DNA from: an uncultured Peptococcaceae bacterium
GTDB lineage: Bacteria; Bacillota; Desulfotomaculia; Desulfotomaculales; Desulfocucumaceae
DNA length: 13,606 bases
Direction of reading: 5' to 3'
Assembly (NCBI GenBank): GCA_958417755.1
Contig: CATZDY010000068.1
Location: 1 to 13,606, forward strand
The translations under genes were made by a program, and so were the position numbers. The notes beneath the pieces are model-generated. The model was not told the DNA's origin and did not search any database. It saw only the letters and a program-made list of their open reading frames with translations. This document shows positions 7,045 through 13,441 of the stretch, piece after piece. Numbering within the stretch: position 1 is the first letter of the stretch; each line of letters starts with the position of its first letter.

Positions 7045-7295
7045 ATACTTCTTTCAACCTTAGGCCGCCCCCTTTCTTTACAGGTAAAAGCTTAAACCTC
7101 CTCTTTTGCTATCTTTCCCATGTTTTGTATGCCTCCAATACTATATAAAAGAACAAAGGCATTTAATATTACTTTCGTCCCATTATCAGATACTGAAAAC
7201 CAATTCTCATGGTCCAGCTTTTTTTCACTGTACTAGGACAAACAAACCTACTCATACAATGATAGTGTATAAAACTTGTCGAAGGGAGGGAGTGA

Positions 7296-7505
7296 ATGAA
7301 AAAAAATCTTGTCCAAAATGTGCTTGTCCATGTTTCTGACAAGACAGACTTTCACGCCCTTGCTGACAAGGTGAGTGAGTTTCATGTCACTATTATAGAA
7401 AGGAGACTCGCTCAATCCAATTTAACCGCAGAACAAAAAATCGCTGTGCTTGATACAATCATTGCAAATTTCAAATCAAAGTCAACTGACAAGTCTATCA
7501 AATAA
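7296..7505 (+). CDS. Small helical protein, unknown family (69 aa)
   Basis: A 69-residue protein with no membrane helix or signal peptide. The sequence is rich in charged residues and looks helical, e.g. DKTDFHALADKVSEF (15-29) and NLTAEQKIAVLDTIIANF (42-59), ending with a basic tail. It has the best ribosome site of the area: GGGAGGGAGTGA just before the ATG. That, together with amphipathic composition, is why I call it real despite its size. It stands alone on the plus strand, convergent with the decaying redox island on its right. Proteins of this look occur as accessory genes of mobile elements, but I cannot assign it, and no integrase or transposase is visible nearby. Confidence 0.65.
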   Translation: MKKNLVQNVLVHVSDKTDFHALADKVSEFHVTIIERRLAQSNLTAEQKIAVLDTIIANFKSKSTDKSIK

Positions 7506-7552
7506 GCGCGTTTATATTGCTGCCATAATAATATGTCAAAACCACTTTTCCA

Positions 7553-7802
7553 TTAGCAGCTAAAAAAAGTAAGCTCCAACCATGATGAGATTTCATTCTT
7601 CACTTTACGACCACCAACATTATATAAACATAAATCATGCATTTGCACATTTCTTGGCAATGTCTGGCATAGTGTTTGCTTCTCCGCTTCCGCCATAGGA
7701 GCATTACTGTTTTTCCCATCAAGTCAGTATTCGTAAGAAATGTTAACACAGGAGAAGCCATGGTATGCCAATCAAACAGGATAATAAAATGTAGCCCATC
7801 TC
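7553..7802 (-). pseudogene. Flavodoxin pseudogene, C-terminal half, several frameshifts
   Basis: The minus strand reads as the second half of a flavodoxin only if the frame is changed. TATCCTGTT (the YPV of the YPVWW loop) is followed after a disrupted Trp-Trp by WHTMASPVLTFLTNTDL (7770-7704). Then, in a second frame, comes YGGSGEANTMPDIAKKC, which carries the FMN-loop GGSG pattern (7699-7635). Then, in a third frame, comes the C-terminal helix YNVGGRKVKNEISSWLE, ending at TAA 7553-7555. The N-terminal phosphate-binding loop is absent. It follows the intact aldo/keto reductase as the last recognisable member of the redox island. The upstream part (7803-7967) holds only a short open segment I cannot place. 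Confidence 0.8.
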
Positions 7803-7967
7803 TGTTATACGTTGATTTTACTGGCTTTAATGGCTACAAAAGTCTGTTTTATGTTCACATATAATAGACACATTACTTGTTCCAATGTCTCATAATTTGT
7901 AAAGCACCTTTGGCATTGCCATAATCCATATTTTTTTCAACACTATCCTTACGGTAAAGTTCAAAAA

Positions 7968-8831
7968 TTACATTTTTCCTCCAAATACAGGAAAGAATCC
8001 ATGTTCACCATAATCTTTGATTTTCTCTATGTTTTTCAGAATTTTCATATCCTCATCGGAGATAACAAATTCCACATCTGCATTAGACTTCATATGCTCA
8101 GGATTTGCGGACTTCGGAAGAACAATCATACCAAGTTGAATATCATACCGAATGCAGAGCTGCGGCACGGAAACACCATACTTTTTTGCGATTTCCGCAA
8201 TCTGTTCATTTTTGAGTGCTTCACCGTGTGCGACAGGAGAGTATGCCTCCATCACGATTCCTTTGCTCTGGCAATATGCAATCAGCTCAAGAGGAGTATT
8301 GGAAATATGGCACAGTACCTGATTGACCATCGGCTTGATTTCCGCCGCACTCCACAGACTGTCGATATCTTCCCTTAAAAAGTTGGATACACCGATTGCA
8401 CGAATTTTTTCTGCTTTGTATGCATCCTCAAGTGCCTTCCATGCCTGCTTGTTTTCCTCAAAATAACGATTATCAGACTGATTTACCTCTGCCCACGGCT
8501 GAGGACTGTGGATAATCATCATGTCGATATAATGAAGTTCCATTTCTTCAAGAGTCTTATCAATAGATGCTGCCACAGTTTCATAGGATTTATGCTCCGC
8601 CGCCACCTTAGATGTTACAAAGAGCTGCTCCCTCGGAACTCCACAAGTGCGTATACCTTTGCCAACACCACGCTCATTAGCATAAGCTTGTGCAGTATCC
8701 ACATGGCGGTATCCGAGTTTCACTGCTGCTCTGACGGCTTCAGCTACCTTATCATCATCGATAAGCCATGTTCCCAGTGCCAGCATAGGCACTACCACTC
8801 CGTTGACTAACTTCATCGATTCATTATACAT
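7968..8831 (-). CDS. Aldo/keto reductase
   Basis: NAD(P)H-dependent reductase of aldehydes or ketones, 287 residues, a normal length. The TIM-barrel AKR signature is complete: the tetrad is Asp45 in YRHVDTAQAY, Tyr50, Lys75 in VTSKV and His108 in MIIHSP. IGVSNF (146-151) and the C-terminal cofactor motif LPKSANPEHMKSN (238-250) are both present. GGAGG lies 8 bases before the ATG. Upstream, in the same direction, stand a C-terminal remnant and the zinc dehydrogenase, with no terminator visible between, so it probably belongs to the same transcript. A second, broken aldo/keto reductase sits about 3 kb upstream in the island. Substrate unknown. Confidence 0.96.
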   Translation of the reverse strand: MYNESMKLVNGVVVPMLALGTWLIDDDKVAEAVRAAVKLGYRHVDTAQAYANERGVGKGIRTCGVPREQLFVTSKVAAEHKSYETVAASIDKTLEEMELHYIDMMIIHSPQPWAEVNQSDNRYFEENKQAWKALEDAYKAEKIRAIGVSNFLREDIDSLWSAAEIKPMVNQVLCHISNTPLELIAYCQSKGIVMEAYSPVAHGEALKNEQIAEIAKKYGVSVPQLCIRYDIQLGMIVLPKSANPEHMKSNADVEFVISDEDMKILKNIEKIKDYGEHGFFPVFGGKM

Positions 8832-8862
8832 ATTATTTACCTCCGTTTTGCAGTATTCTTGT

Positions 8863-8980
8863 TTATTGAGCTAGGCTCTTTCCCAGCTTGTATGCCTCAG
8901 GGTACTTAATCTGCCTCGTCATGATGGCACTCTGCAACTCTTCACATAGACACGCCTTGATACTTCTAAAAAGATAGGAT
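8863..8980 (-). pseudogene. C-terminal remnant of an unidentified gene
   Basis: Between the zinc dehydrogenase stop and the aldo/keto reductase, one minus-strand frame encodes about 39 residues. They end in a natural-looking C-terminus (SAIMTRQIKYPEAYKLGKSL) and a TAA. There is no start codon or ribosome site, and the frame begins right after a stop. It looks like the tail of a deleted operon gene; I do not recognise the family. Confidence 0.4.
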
Positions 8981-8981
8981 C

Positions 8982-10034
8982 TTACGGCTTAATAACAATT
9001 TTCAGCATAGGATCGGTTTCTGATATCTGACGCTCAAACGCCTGTTGCAATCCTTCTAAAGGTAGTACATCTGTTACATATTTTTCCGGATTAATCATTC
9101 CACTCGCAATTAGATCAATGGTTTCCTCGAATTCTTTACGAGTACAGGAAACGCTGCCAATAAGTTGGATTTCCTGCAGAACGGCTCGGTTCATGGCAAA
9201 GGGGATTTCTGCTTCTATAGAATTCCCAATCATAACGATTTTTCCACCGGGACAAACACCATCTAAGCATGTAGCAAGCCCCTCCCTTGCGCCCACTGCT
9301 TCAAATACGATATCAAATCCTCCGTTTGATGCCTTCTTGAGCACCGATTCCCTCTGCGGATCATTTCCGTCAAAATAAGCGTCAAAGACTCCGATTTCCT
9401 TGGCTTTAAGAATTTTAACATCATTCACCTTCGACATGGCCACATAGGAGGCACCTGCTTTCTTAGCCAATTCCCCGACCAGTTGACCGATGATGCCGCT
9501 ACCTACCACCAGCACTTTATCGTGGAGTTTGATTCCCGACCGGCGGACGGCGTGATAGGCTACCATCAACGGGTCGATCAGAGCCGCAGCTACATCGGAA
9601 ACAGAATCAGGGAGCAGATATGCATTGGACGCCTTCCCAACATACTTTTCCGCATAAGCTCCGTTACAAACAAAACCGATATAGTTAGTACCGTTTACCT
9701 CCCGACAAAGCTGTTCCTTCCCAGCCAGGCACATATCACATTTGCCGCAGTACAGGTTTGCCCAGAATACCACACGGTCACCAGCCTGGAATTTGCTGTC
9801 TCCCGGATCTGTCACGACGCCACAAAATTCGTGCCCCATAAAAAAGTCTGAGTCAACCTGTGTCCCCCACCCTTTTCCGACTCTCCACATATGGACATCG
9901 CTTCCGCACACACCACATGCAGACACTTTAATCTCCATCATTCCCGGTTCCAACGAAGGCATTGACACGGTTTTTACCTCAATCTGTTTTGGCCCTGTCA
10001 ATACAGCGGCCTTCATCAATTTTTGTTCCATCAC
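8982..10034 (-). CDS. Zinc-dependent medium-chain alcohol/polyol dehydrogenase
   Basis: Oxidoreductase of the MDR superfamily, sorbitol/threonine dehydrogenase-like, 350 residues. Catalytic zinc ligands are Cys40 in ACGVCGSD and His68-Glu69 in MGHEF, with a further acidic candidate near Asp154. The structural zinc lobe has Cys96, 99, 102 and 110 in CGKCDMCLAGKEQLC. The nucleotide fold shows VVGSGIIGQLVGELAKKAGA (177-196). GTG 10034 and ATG 10031 are adjacent; GAGAGGAG lies 6 bases before the GTG, and either could be used. It is fully intact although flanked by a decayed flavodoxin upstream and a remnant downstream, so it is probably under selection. The exact alcohol or polyol substrate cannot be read from the sequence. 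Confidence 0.95.
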   Translation of the reverse strand: MMEQKLMKAAVLTGPKQIEVKTVSMPSLEPGMMEIKVSACGVCGSDVHMWRVGKGWGTQVDSDFFMGHEFCGVVTDPGDSKFQAGDRVVFWANLYCGKCDMCLAGKEQLCREVNGTNYIGFVCNGAYAEKYVGKASNAYLLPDSVSDVAAALIDPLMVAYHAVRRSGIKLHDKVLVVGSGIIGQLVGELAKKAGASYVAMSKVNDVKILKAKEIGVFDAYFDGNDPQRESVLKKASNGGFDIVFEAVGAREGLATCLDGVCPGGKIVMIGNSIEAEIPFAMNRAVLQEIQLIGSVSCTRKEFEETIDLIASGMINPEKYVTDVLPLEGLQQAFERQISETDPMLKIVIKP

Positions 10035-10060
10035 TATTTTCTCCTCTCGATTTATAATTT

Positions 10061-10163
10061 TTAGATATTTCTCAGTGTGTCTACTATCACTATTTTAAAC
10101 AGCAGGAGGGCAGTCATACAGCTGTCAACAATCCTATATGATGTTCCTCCGTTCACTCTGCAT
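10061..10163 (-). pseudogene. Truncated N-terminus of a small membrane protein, possibly DUF4405
   Basis: After the broken lipoprotein flavodoxin, GGAGG precedes ATG 10163, which opens MQSERRNII and stops. A frame change continues RIVDSCMTALLLFK, which resembles the first helix of DUF4405 membrane proteins as I recall them, and then the similarity is lost. A 9-base inverted repeat, GGAGGGCAG/CTGCCCTCC (10105-10113 and 10168-10176), brackets it. The family call is tentative. Confidence 0.35.
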
Positions 10164-10187
10164 AAGCCTGCCCTCCAATTGTATTTA

Positions 10188-10870
10188 TTATTGCAATCCA
10201 TCAAGCCAAGACTGTAAACCAGACTCCGATACCCCACCGCTGAATCTCTGACCAGAAAGCCAGTTTCCGCTTCCCGCCAGATCTGCGATATGTTCCCCAC
10301 TGCTTCCGATGTTACTACCACCTGATGTGCAGAATGGATGATTGTAATACCCTCAAAATCGTAAGTTTCCACAAAGGTACTCATTATACGTGGCGCATCT
10401 CCCCGCCAGATTGGATATCATGGGGTATCTCTCAAGGGATGTGGTCTCAGTGCCGATTTCTAAGCGCACATCCGGATTATTCATTTCAGCTGATGCACGG
10501 CTCTGGCTGTCGTTATAATATAGGTCTGCATCCAAATACGGCTCTGCTGGGACGCTCTCATACACATCTGCATTAGTAAAAACAGCGATTTTCTCTGCAA
10601 CGCCTTTTGTTGTGCCTGTTGCAGAAAAATATACGACAAACACATCATTTGATGTAGCCAATATTTCTATCCTAGAGGGTTTATTATCTGTTATCTCTGT
10701 ATCAGAATCTTGTATCGATTTGCCTTAGCTGTTGATTTATCGATTTTATCCAGATGCTTTTTTCTGATGTGGCGGTCTGCGTTTGCTTTGCACTTTCGTT
10801 CGTAGAAGCATTACTTTCACCACAGCCGGCTAAACCATATGCAAGGCATATTGCAATTACCAATATCCAT
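10188..10870 (-). pseudogene. Lipoprotein flavodoxin pseudogene (multiple frameshifts)
   Basis: Read with frame changes, this stretch gives an almost full-length secreted flavodoxin. A lipoprotein signal ILVIAICLAYGLAGC with a good LAGC lipobox (from 10866) is followed by a Ser/Thr/Gln-rich linker. In another frame comes the flavodoxin start DVFVVYFSATGTTKGVAEKI with the FMN phosphate loop, continuing to TTSLERY. After a break, YPIWRGDAPRIMSTFVETYDFEG follows in a further frame. A last shift gives FCTSGGSNIGSSGEHIADL and a normal C-terminus ending at TAA 10188-10190. The ATG at 10870 is out of frame with the signal peptide. At least four lesions, and a damaged YPIWW loop, make it non-functional. 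It begins 4 bases after the intact flavodoxin stop, so the two were operon neighbours. Confidence 0.88.
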
Positions 10871-10873
10871 TAC

Positions 10874-11350
10874 CTATAACCACTTTGAAGCCCATGCAGC
10901 AAGCTCTTTGCCTGATGTATTTGCTTCAAATCGTTTTCCATTTACTACTTTTGCACCCAGTGCCAGAGCCTGCATGTTTTTTCCAGAATCGCCTATCTGA
11001 CTTCCACCGGATGTTGCAATAGGTACGATTATCTTTTTACTAAAATCATAGTCTTCCATGAAGCTGTCGATGATGGATGGCTCCCTGTACCACCATACTG
11101 GAAACCCGACGAACACCACTTCATACTGTCCCATATCCTCTACTTTGGAACTGATTACCGGACGACAGCTTCTGTCATTCATTTCAACGGAACTTCTGCT
11201 CTTTTTGTTCTGCCAATCAAGGTCCGCATTTGTGTAAGGAATTTCCGGTTTAATCTCAAACAGATCTGCTCCGATTTCCTTTGCCAGTCTTTCTGCCATT
11301 TTCCTTGTTACTCCGCTTGCGCTGAAATACGCAACTAATACTTTACTCAC
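10874..11350 (-). CDS. Flavodoxin (FMN electron-transfer protein or small flavoprotein reductase)
   Basis: Cytoplasmic flavoprotein, 158 residues, normal for a short-chain flavodoxin-like protein. The FMN phosphate loop is YFSASGVTRKMA (8-19), the two aromatic/isoalloxazine loops are VGFPVWW (81-87) and ATSGGSQIG (112-120), and the last helix ends AAWASKWL. The start is GTG 11350, with AGGAGG 7 bases upstream. It is the only intact one of three flavodoxin-like sequences in the window: a lipoprotein version follows 4 bases downstream as a pseudogene and a third fragment lies at 7553-7802. It sits in the MerR-controlled redox unit, where it could pass electrons or reduce quinones; that role is inference. 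Confidence 0.94.
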   Translation of the reverse strand: MSKVLVAYFSASGVTRKMAERLAKEIGADLFEIKPEIPYTNADLDWQNKKSRSSVEMNDRSCRPVISSKVEDMGQYEVVFVGFPVWWYREPSIIDSFMEDYDFSKKIIVPIATSGGSQIGDSGKNMQALALGAKVVNGKRFEANTSGKELAAWASKWL

Positions 11351-11397
11351 TGAAAATCCTCCTCATCTGTTTTGATTGACTTTTATATCCTTATTTT

Positions 11398-11707
11398 CTA
11401 TAAGCAAAGGCTGCCTTCATTAGTCCACCTTATCGTGACCATATGGAGATAGGTTTCATGTTCACCGCTGAATAGGATTGAAACATTGTTACCACTTGGA
11501 ACAAAATCAATATCCCCATTTTTCTAACCGTTATGCAACTCCTGCTTATCGTACGTAGGGGTTCCCTCATAACGCCACAGTAATCATTAAATAGCGTATC
11601 AGGCAAACCGTGTATGCAAATGAACAATCATATTCCCGGGCCGCTTTTGTCCCGTTCAGCATCGCATGAATAAATGTGTTCTCAACTGTCAGTGTAATTG
11701 TAGTCAT
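11398..11707 (-). pseudogene. Cyclophilin-like fold protein pseudogene (frameshifts and Trp-to-stop)
   Basis: The minus strand from ATG 11707 gives MTTITLTVENTFIHAMLNGT and continues to YTVCLIRY. After a one-base shift it reads NDYCGVMREPL. After another it reads YDKQELHNG, then TAG where Trp (TGG) is expected, then KNGDIDFVPSGNNVSILF and HETYLHMVTI, to a stop at 11398. As I know the small bacterial cyclophilin-like fold proteins, this order (beta strands, DYCG, PL-YD--EL-NGWKNGDI, closing MVTIGR) is their pattern. Such genes commonly sit with flavodoxin and aldo/keto reductase genes. With at least two shifts and a nonsense change it is dead. The stop lies about 48 bases before the intact flavodoxin. 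The 106 bases up to the reductase pseudogene (11708-11813) hold nothing I can assign. Confidence 0.75.
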
Positions 11708-11813
11708 ATTTCCACTTCAATTCGGGGCATCCGTTATTTGCCCTTAGAATCGGATTTTTGATGTACTTATCCGCCTGACCTCACTTAAATTATTAGGTAA
11801 AGTTAAGTGGAAA

Positions 11814-12105
11814 TTATATCCATATTCTATCAAAGCTTTTTATTTTTTCATAGCCCATTTCCTTAAACATATGCTTTGGTTGTGATAAAAAATCTTGACC
11901 TTGAACACCGCTTTTACGGATAAATCTCCCTACGTCTTCTTCATTTTGATATGCACTGGCAGTATCAAAGAGCCGATGCCCTTCCTCTATGCTTTTCGCA
12001 CCACATCTTCACATTGTGACGAATCGCTCACTTGAAAGACCCAAAGCCCTTCATAGGCATTTCCACGCCATTGTTCAGCTTTATGGTTTTTAGGTTTTCA
12101 TTCAC
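11814..12105 (-). pseudogene. Aldo/keto reductase pseudogene, N-terminal part only
   Basis: From GTG 12105, with AAAAGGA upstream, the frame reads TIKLNNGVEMPMKGFGSF, the standard AKR opening. A shift gives FQVSDSSQCEDVVRKA, and a second shift gives IEEGHRLFDTASAYQNEEDV, carrying the catalytic Asp and Tyr, then GRFIRKSGVQGQDFLSQPK. Similarity fades around GYEKIKSF and the frame stops at 11814. The catalytic Lys region is damaged, and the His and the whole C-terminal two thirds are missing. It is distinct from the intact reductase at 7968-8831. It stands directly after the iron dehydrogenase, as the second gene of the original operon. Confidence 0.85.
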
Positions 12106-12132
12106 TCACGTCATTCCTTTTGTCTTAAACAC

Positions 12133-13308
12133 TCAGCGATAGGATTTTTCAAAAATAGCCGCACAGTCCTCATCGGACATTTCGCAAGGGTTCGCCAAGA
12201 ACAGTCCGCCCTGCATGGAGCGTGCGCCTTTGGCCAGGATTATAGCTTCTTCCGGCTGGAATCCGTAATCGCTCATCTTCAAATCAGCCACGCCGCAATC
12301 CTCCTGCAGCTTTACAAGCGCAGTGATGAAGTCCTCCGGTTTGTCGGCGTTCTCCATGCCCATGGCTCTCGCCATTTTGATAAACTGCCCGTCGCAGGCA
12401 TGGTGCTCAATAAAGAACTCGTAAAACGCTTTGGAGATCATGATGAGACCCGCGCCGTGGGGCAAGTTGTGATGATAGGCACTCATAGCATGCTCCATGG
12501 AATGCTTGGCTGTGGTGCTGGTAAGCTGCATCGTCATGCCAGCTATGGTGCTGCCGTAGGCGACCCGTTCCCTCGCCTTCAGATCATTTCCGTCCCGAAC
12601 CGCACGGGGGAGATATTGGGCAATATTCTTGATGGCAGACAAAGCAAGCGTCTCACTCATAATATTAACGCCTTTGCTGATCATTACCTCTGTATTGTGA
12701 AATAGCGCGTCAAAGCCTTGATATGCGGTGTATTGTGGGGGAACTGTTTTCATAAGCTCCGGGTCTACAATGGAAAGCACTGGCACCAAAGACGGATCGC
12801 CAAAGCCAATTTTTTCGTTTGTTTTAACATTGGAAATCACCCCAAAGGCATTGATTTCCGAACCGGTTCCAGCCGTTGTGGCAATCGTTACAATCGGCAG
12901 ACCTTTGTTAACCAGCGGTTGGCCTTTGCCAGTACCGCCCACCACATAATCCCACAAATCGCCTGGGTTTGTAGCCATAGCCGCGATTGCTATAGAAGCA
13001 TCCAGTACCGCCCCACCACCAAGCGCCACAATAAAATCGCAGCCGTTGTTTTTGGCGAAAGCTGCTCCCTCCATGATTACGTCCTTCAATGGGTTCTCCA
13101 TGATCTTGTCGAACACAGCGTATTCCACACCGGTTTTATGCAGTTGTTCTATGGTGCGGTCAAAAGATCCGTTGGTTCTGGTGGACTTGCCCTTGGAAAT
13201 CAGCAGCATTGCTTTTTTGCCAGGCATGGGCTGGCTGCCCAACTCGCTGAGTTTTCCGCTGCCAAAAATTAGGTTCGTGGGGTTGTAGAAGTTAAAAGTC
13301 ATATTCAT
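12133..13308 (-). CDS. Iron-containing alcohol dehydrogenase (group III)
   Basis: Fe(II)-dependent NAD(P)H alcohol/aldehyde oxidoreductase, 391 residues, normal length. The N-terminal nucleotide domain carries GGGAVLDASIA (97-107) and TIATTAGTGSE (141-151). The metal site is Asp200 and His204 in QGFDALFH, His269 in AKHSMEH and His284 in NLPHGAG, matching the Asp/His/His/His set of the FucO/BDH family. The frame is open further out, but 13308 is chosen because GGAGAGG stands 9 bases upstream and the protein then starts with the family-typical MNMTFNFYNPTNLIFG. It is the first gene behind the MerR-type promoter at 13379-13409, divergent from the MerR gene. Most likely it detoxifies an aldehyde sensed by that regulator; this is inference from homologous arrangements. 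Confidence 0.96.
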   Translation of the reverse strand: MNMTFNFYNPTNLIFGSGKLSELGSQPMPGKKAMLLISKGKSTRTNGSFDRTIEQLHKTGVEYAVFDKIMENPLKDVIMEGAAFAKNNGCDFIVALGGGAVLDASIAIAAMATNPGDLWDYVVGGTGKGQPLVNKGLPIVTIATTAGTGSEINAFGVISNVKTNEKIGFGDPSLVPVLSIVDPELMKTVPPQYTAYQGFDALFHNTEVMISKGVNIMSETLALSAIKNIAQYLPRAVRDGNDLKARERVAYGSTIAGMTMQLTSTTAKHSMEHAMSAYHHNLPHGAGLIMISKAFYEFFIEHHACDGQFIKMARAMGMENADKPEDFITALVKLQEDCGVADLKMSDYGFQPEEAIILAKGARSMQGGLFLANPCEMSDEDCAAIFEKSYR

Positions 13309-13378
13309 AGCATTATTCCTCTCCATTTGATTTGTCAGGGACTGTGCCCATATGGTACAATTCATAAAGTGTAATGCA

Positions 13379-13409
13379 ATTATAGGACTTAAAGTAAACT
13401 TTAAGTCAA
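13379..13409 (-). promoter_or_regulatory. MerR-type promoter and operator for the iron dehydrogenase unit
   Basis: On the minus strand TTGACT (13404-13409) and a consensus TATAAT (13379-13384) are 19 bases apart, the over-long spacer typical of MerR-activated promoters. The spacer is nearly filled by a perfect 22-bp palindrome (13386-13407): GACTTAAAGT, AA, ACTTTAAGTC. Its core CTTAAAG-N4-CTTTAAG is the inverted repeat I recall for AdhR/NmlR-type aldehyde-responsive MerR regulators. The adjacent divergent gene encodes a MerR protein, so sequence and context agree. Confidence 0.92.
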
Positions 13410-13441
13410 GAGGTAATTTAATTTTTTGGGAGGCATTGGCG

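Noticed and set aside
7803..7967. Minus-strand segment reading ELYRKDSVEKNMDYGN, reminiscent of an IS transposase tail
   Set aside because: Only about 29 codons, no DDE context, terminal repeats or second segment; too weak to call a mobile element.
10061..10384. 107-codon minus-strand frame starting MSTFVETYDFEG
   Set aside because: It is one frame of the broken lipoprotein flavodoxin. After the first residues the true continuation (CTSGGSNIGSS) is in a different frame, so it is not an independent gene.
7553..12105. Explanation of the frameshifts as sequencing errors
   Set aside because: Lesions cluster in certain genes with several each, including large truncations and a nonsense change, while equally long neighbours are perfect. 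Random errors would not sort this way, although resequencing would settle it.
12718..13272. Long open frame of 184 codons on the plus strand opposite the iron dehydrogenase
   Set aside because: It is the antisense shadow of a gene with a complete metal site and cofactor motifs, has no ribosome site and gives no recognisable protein.
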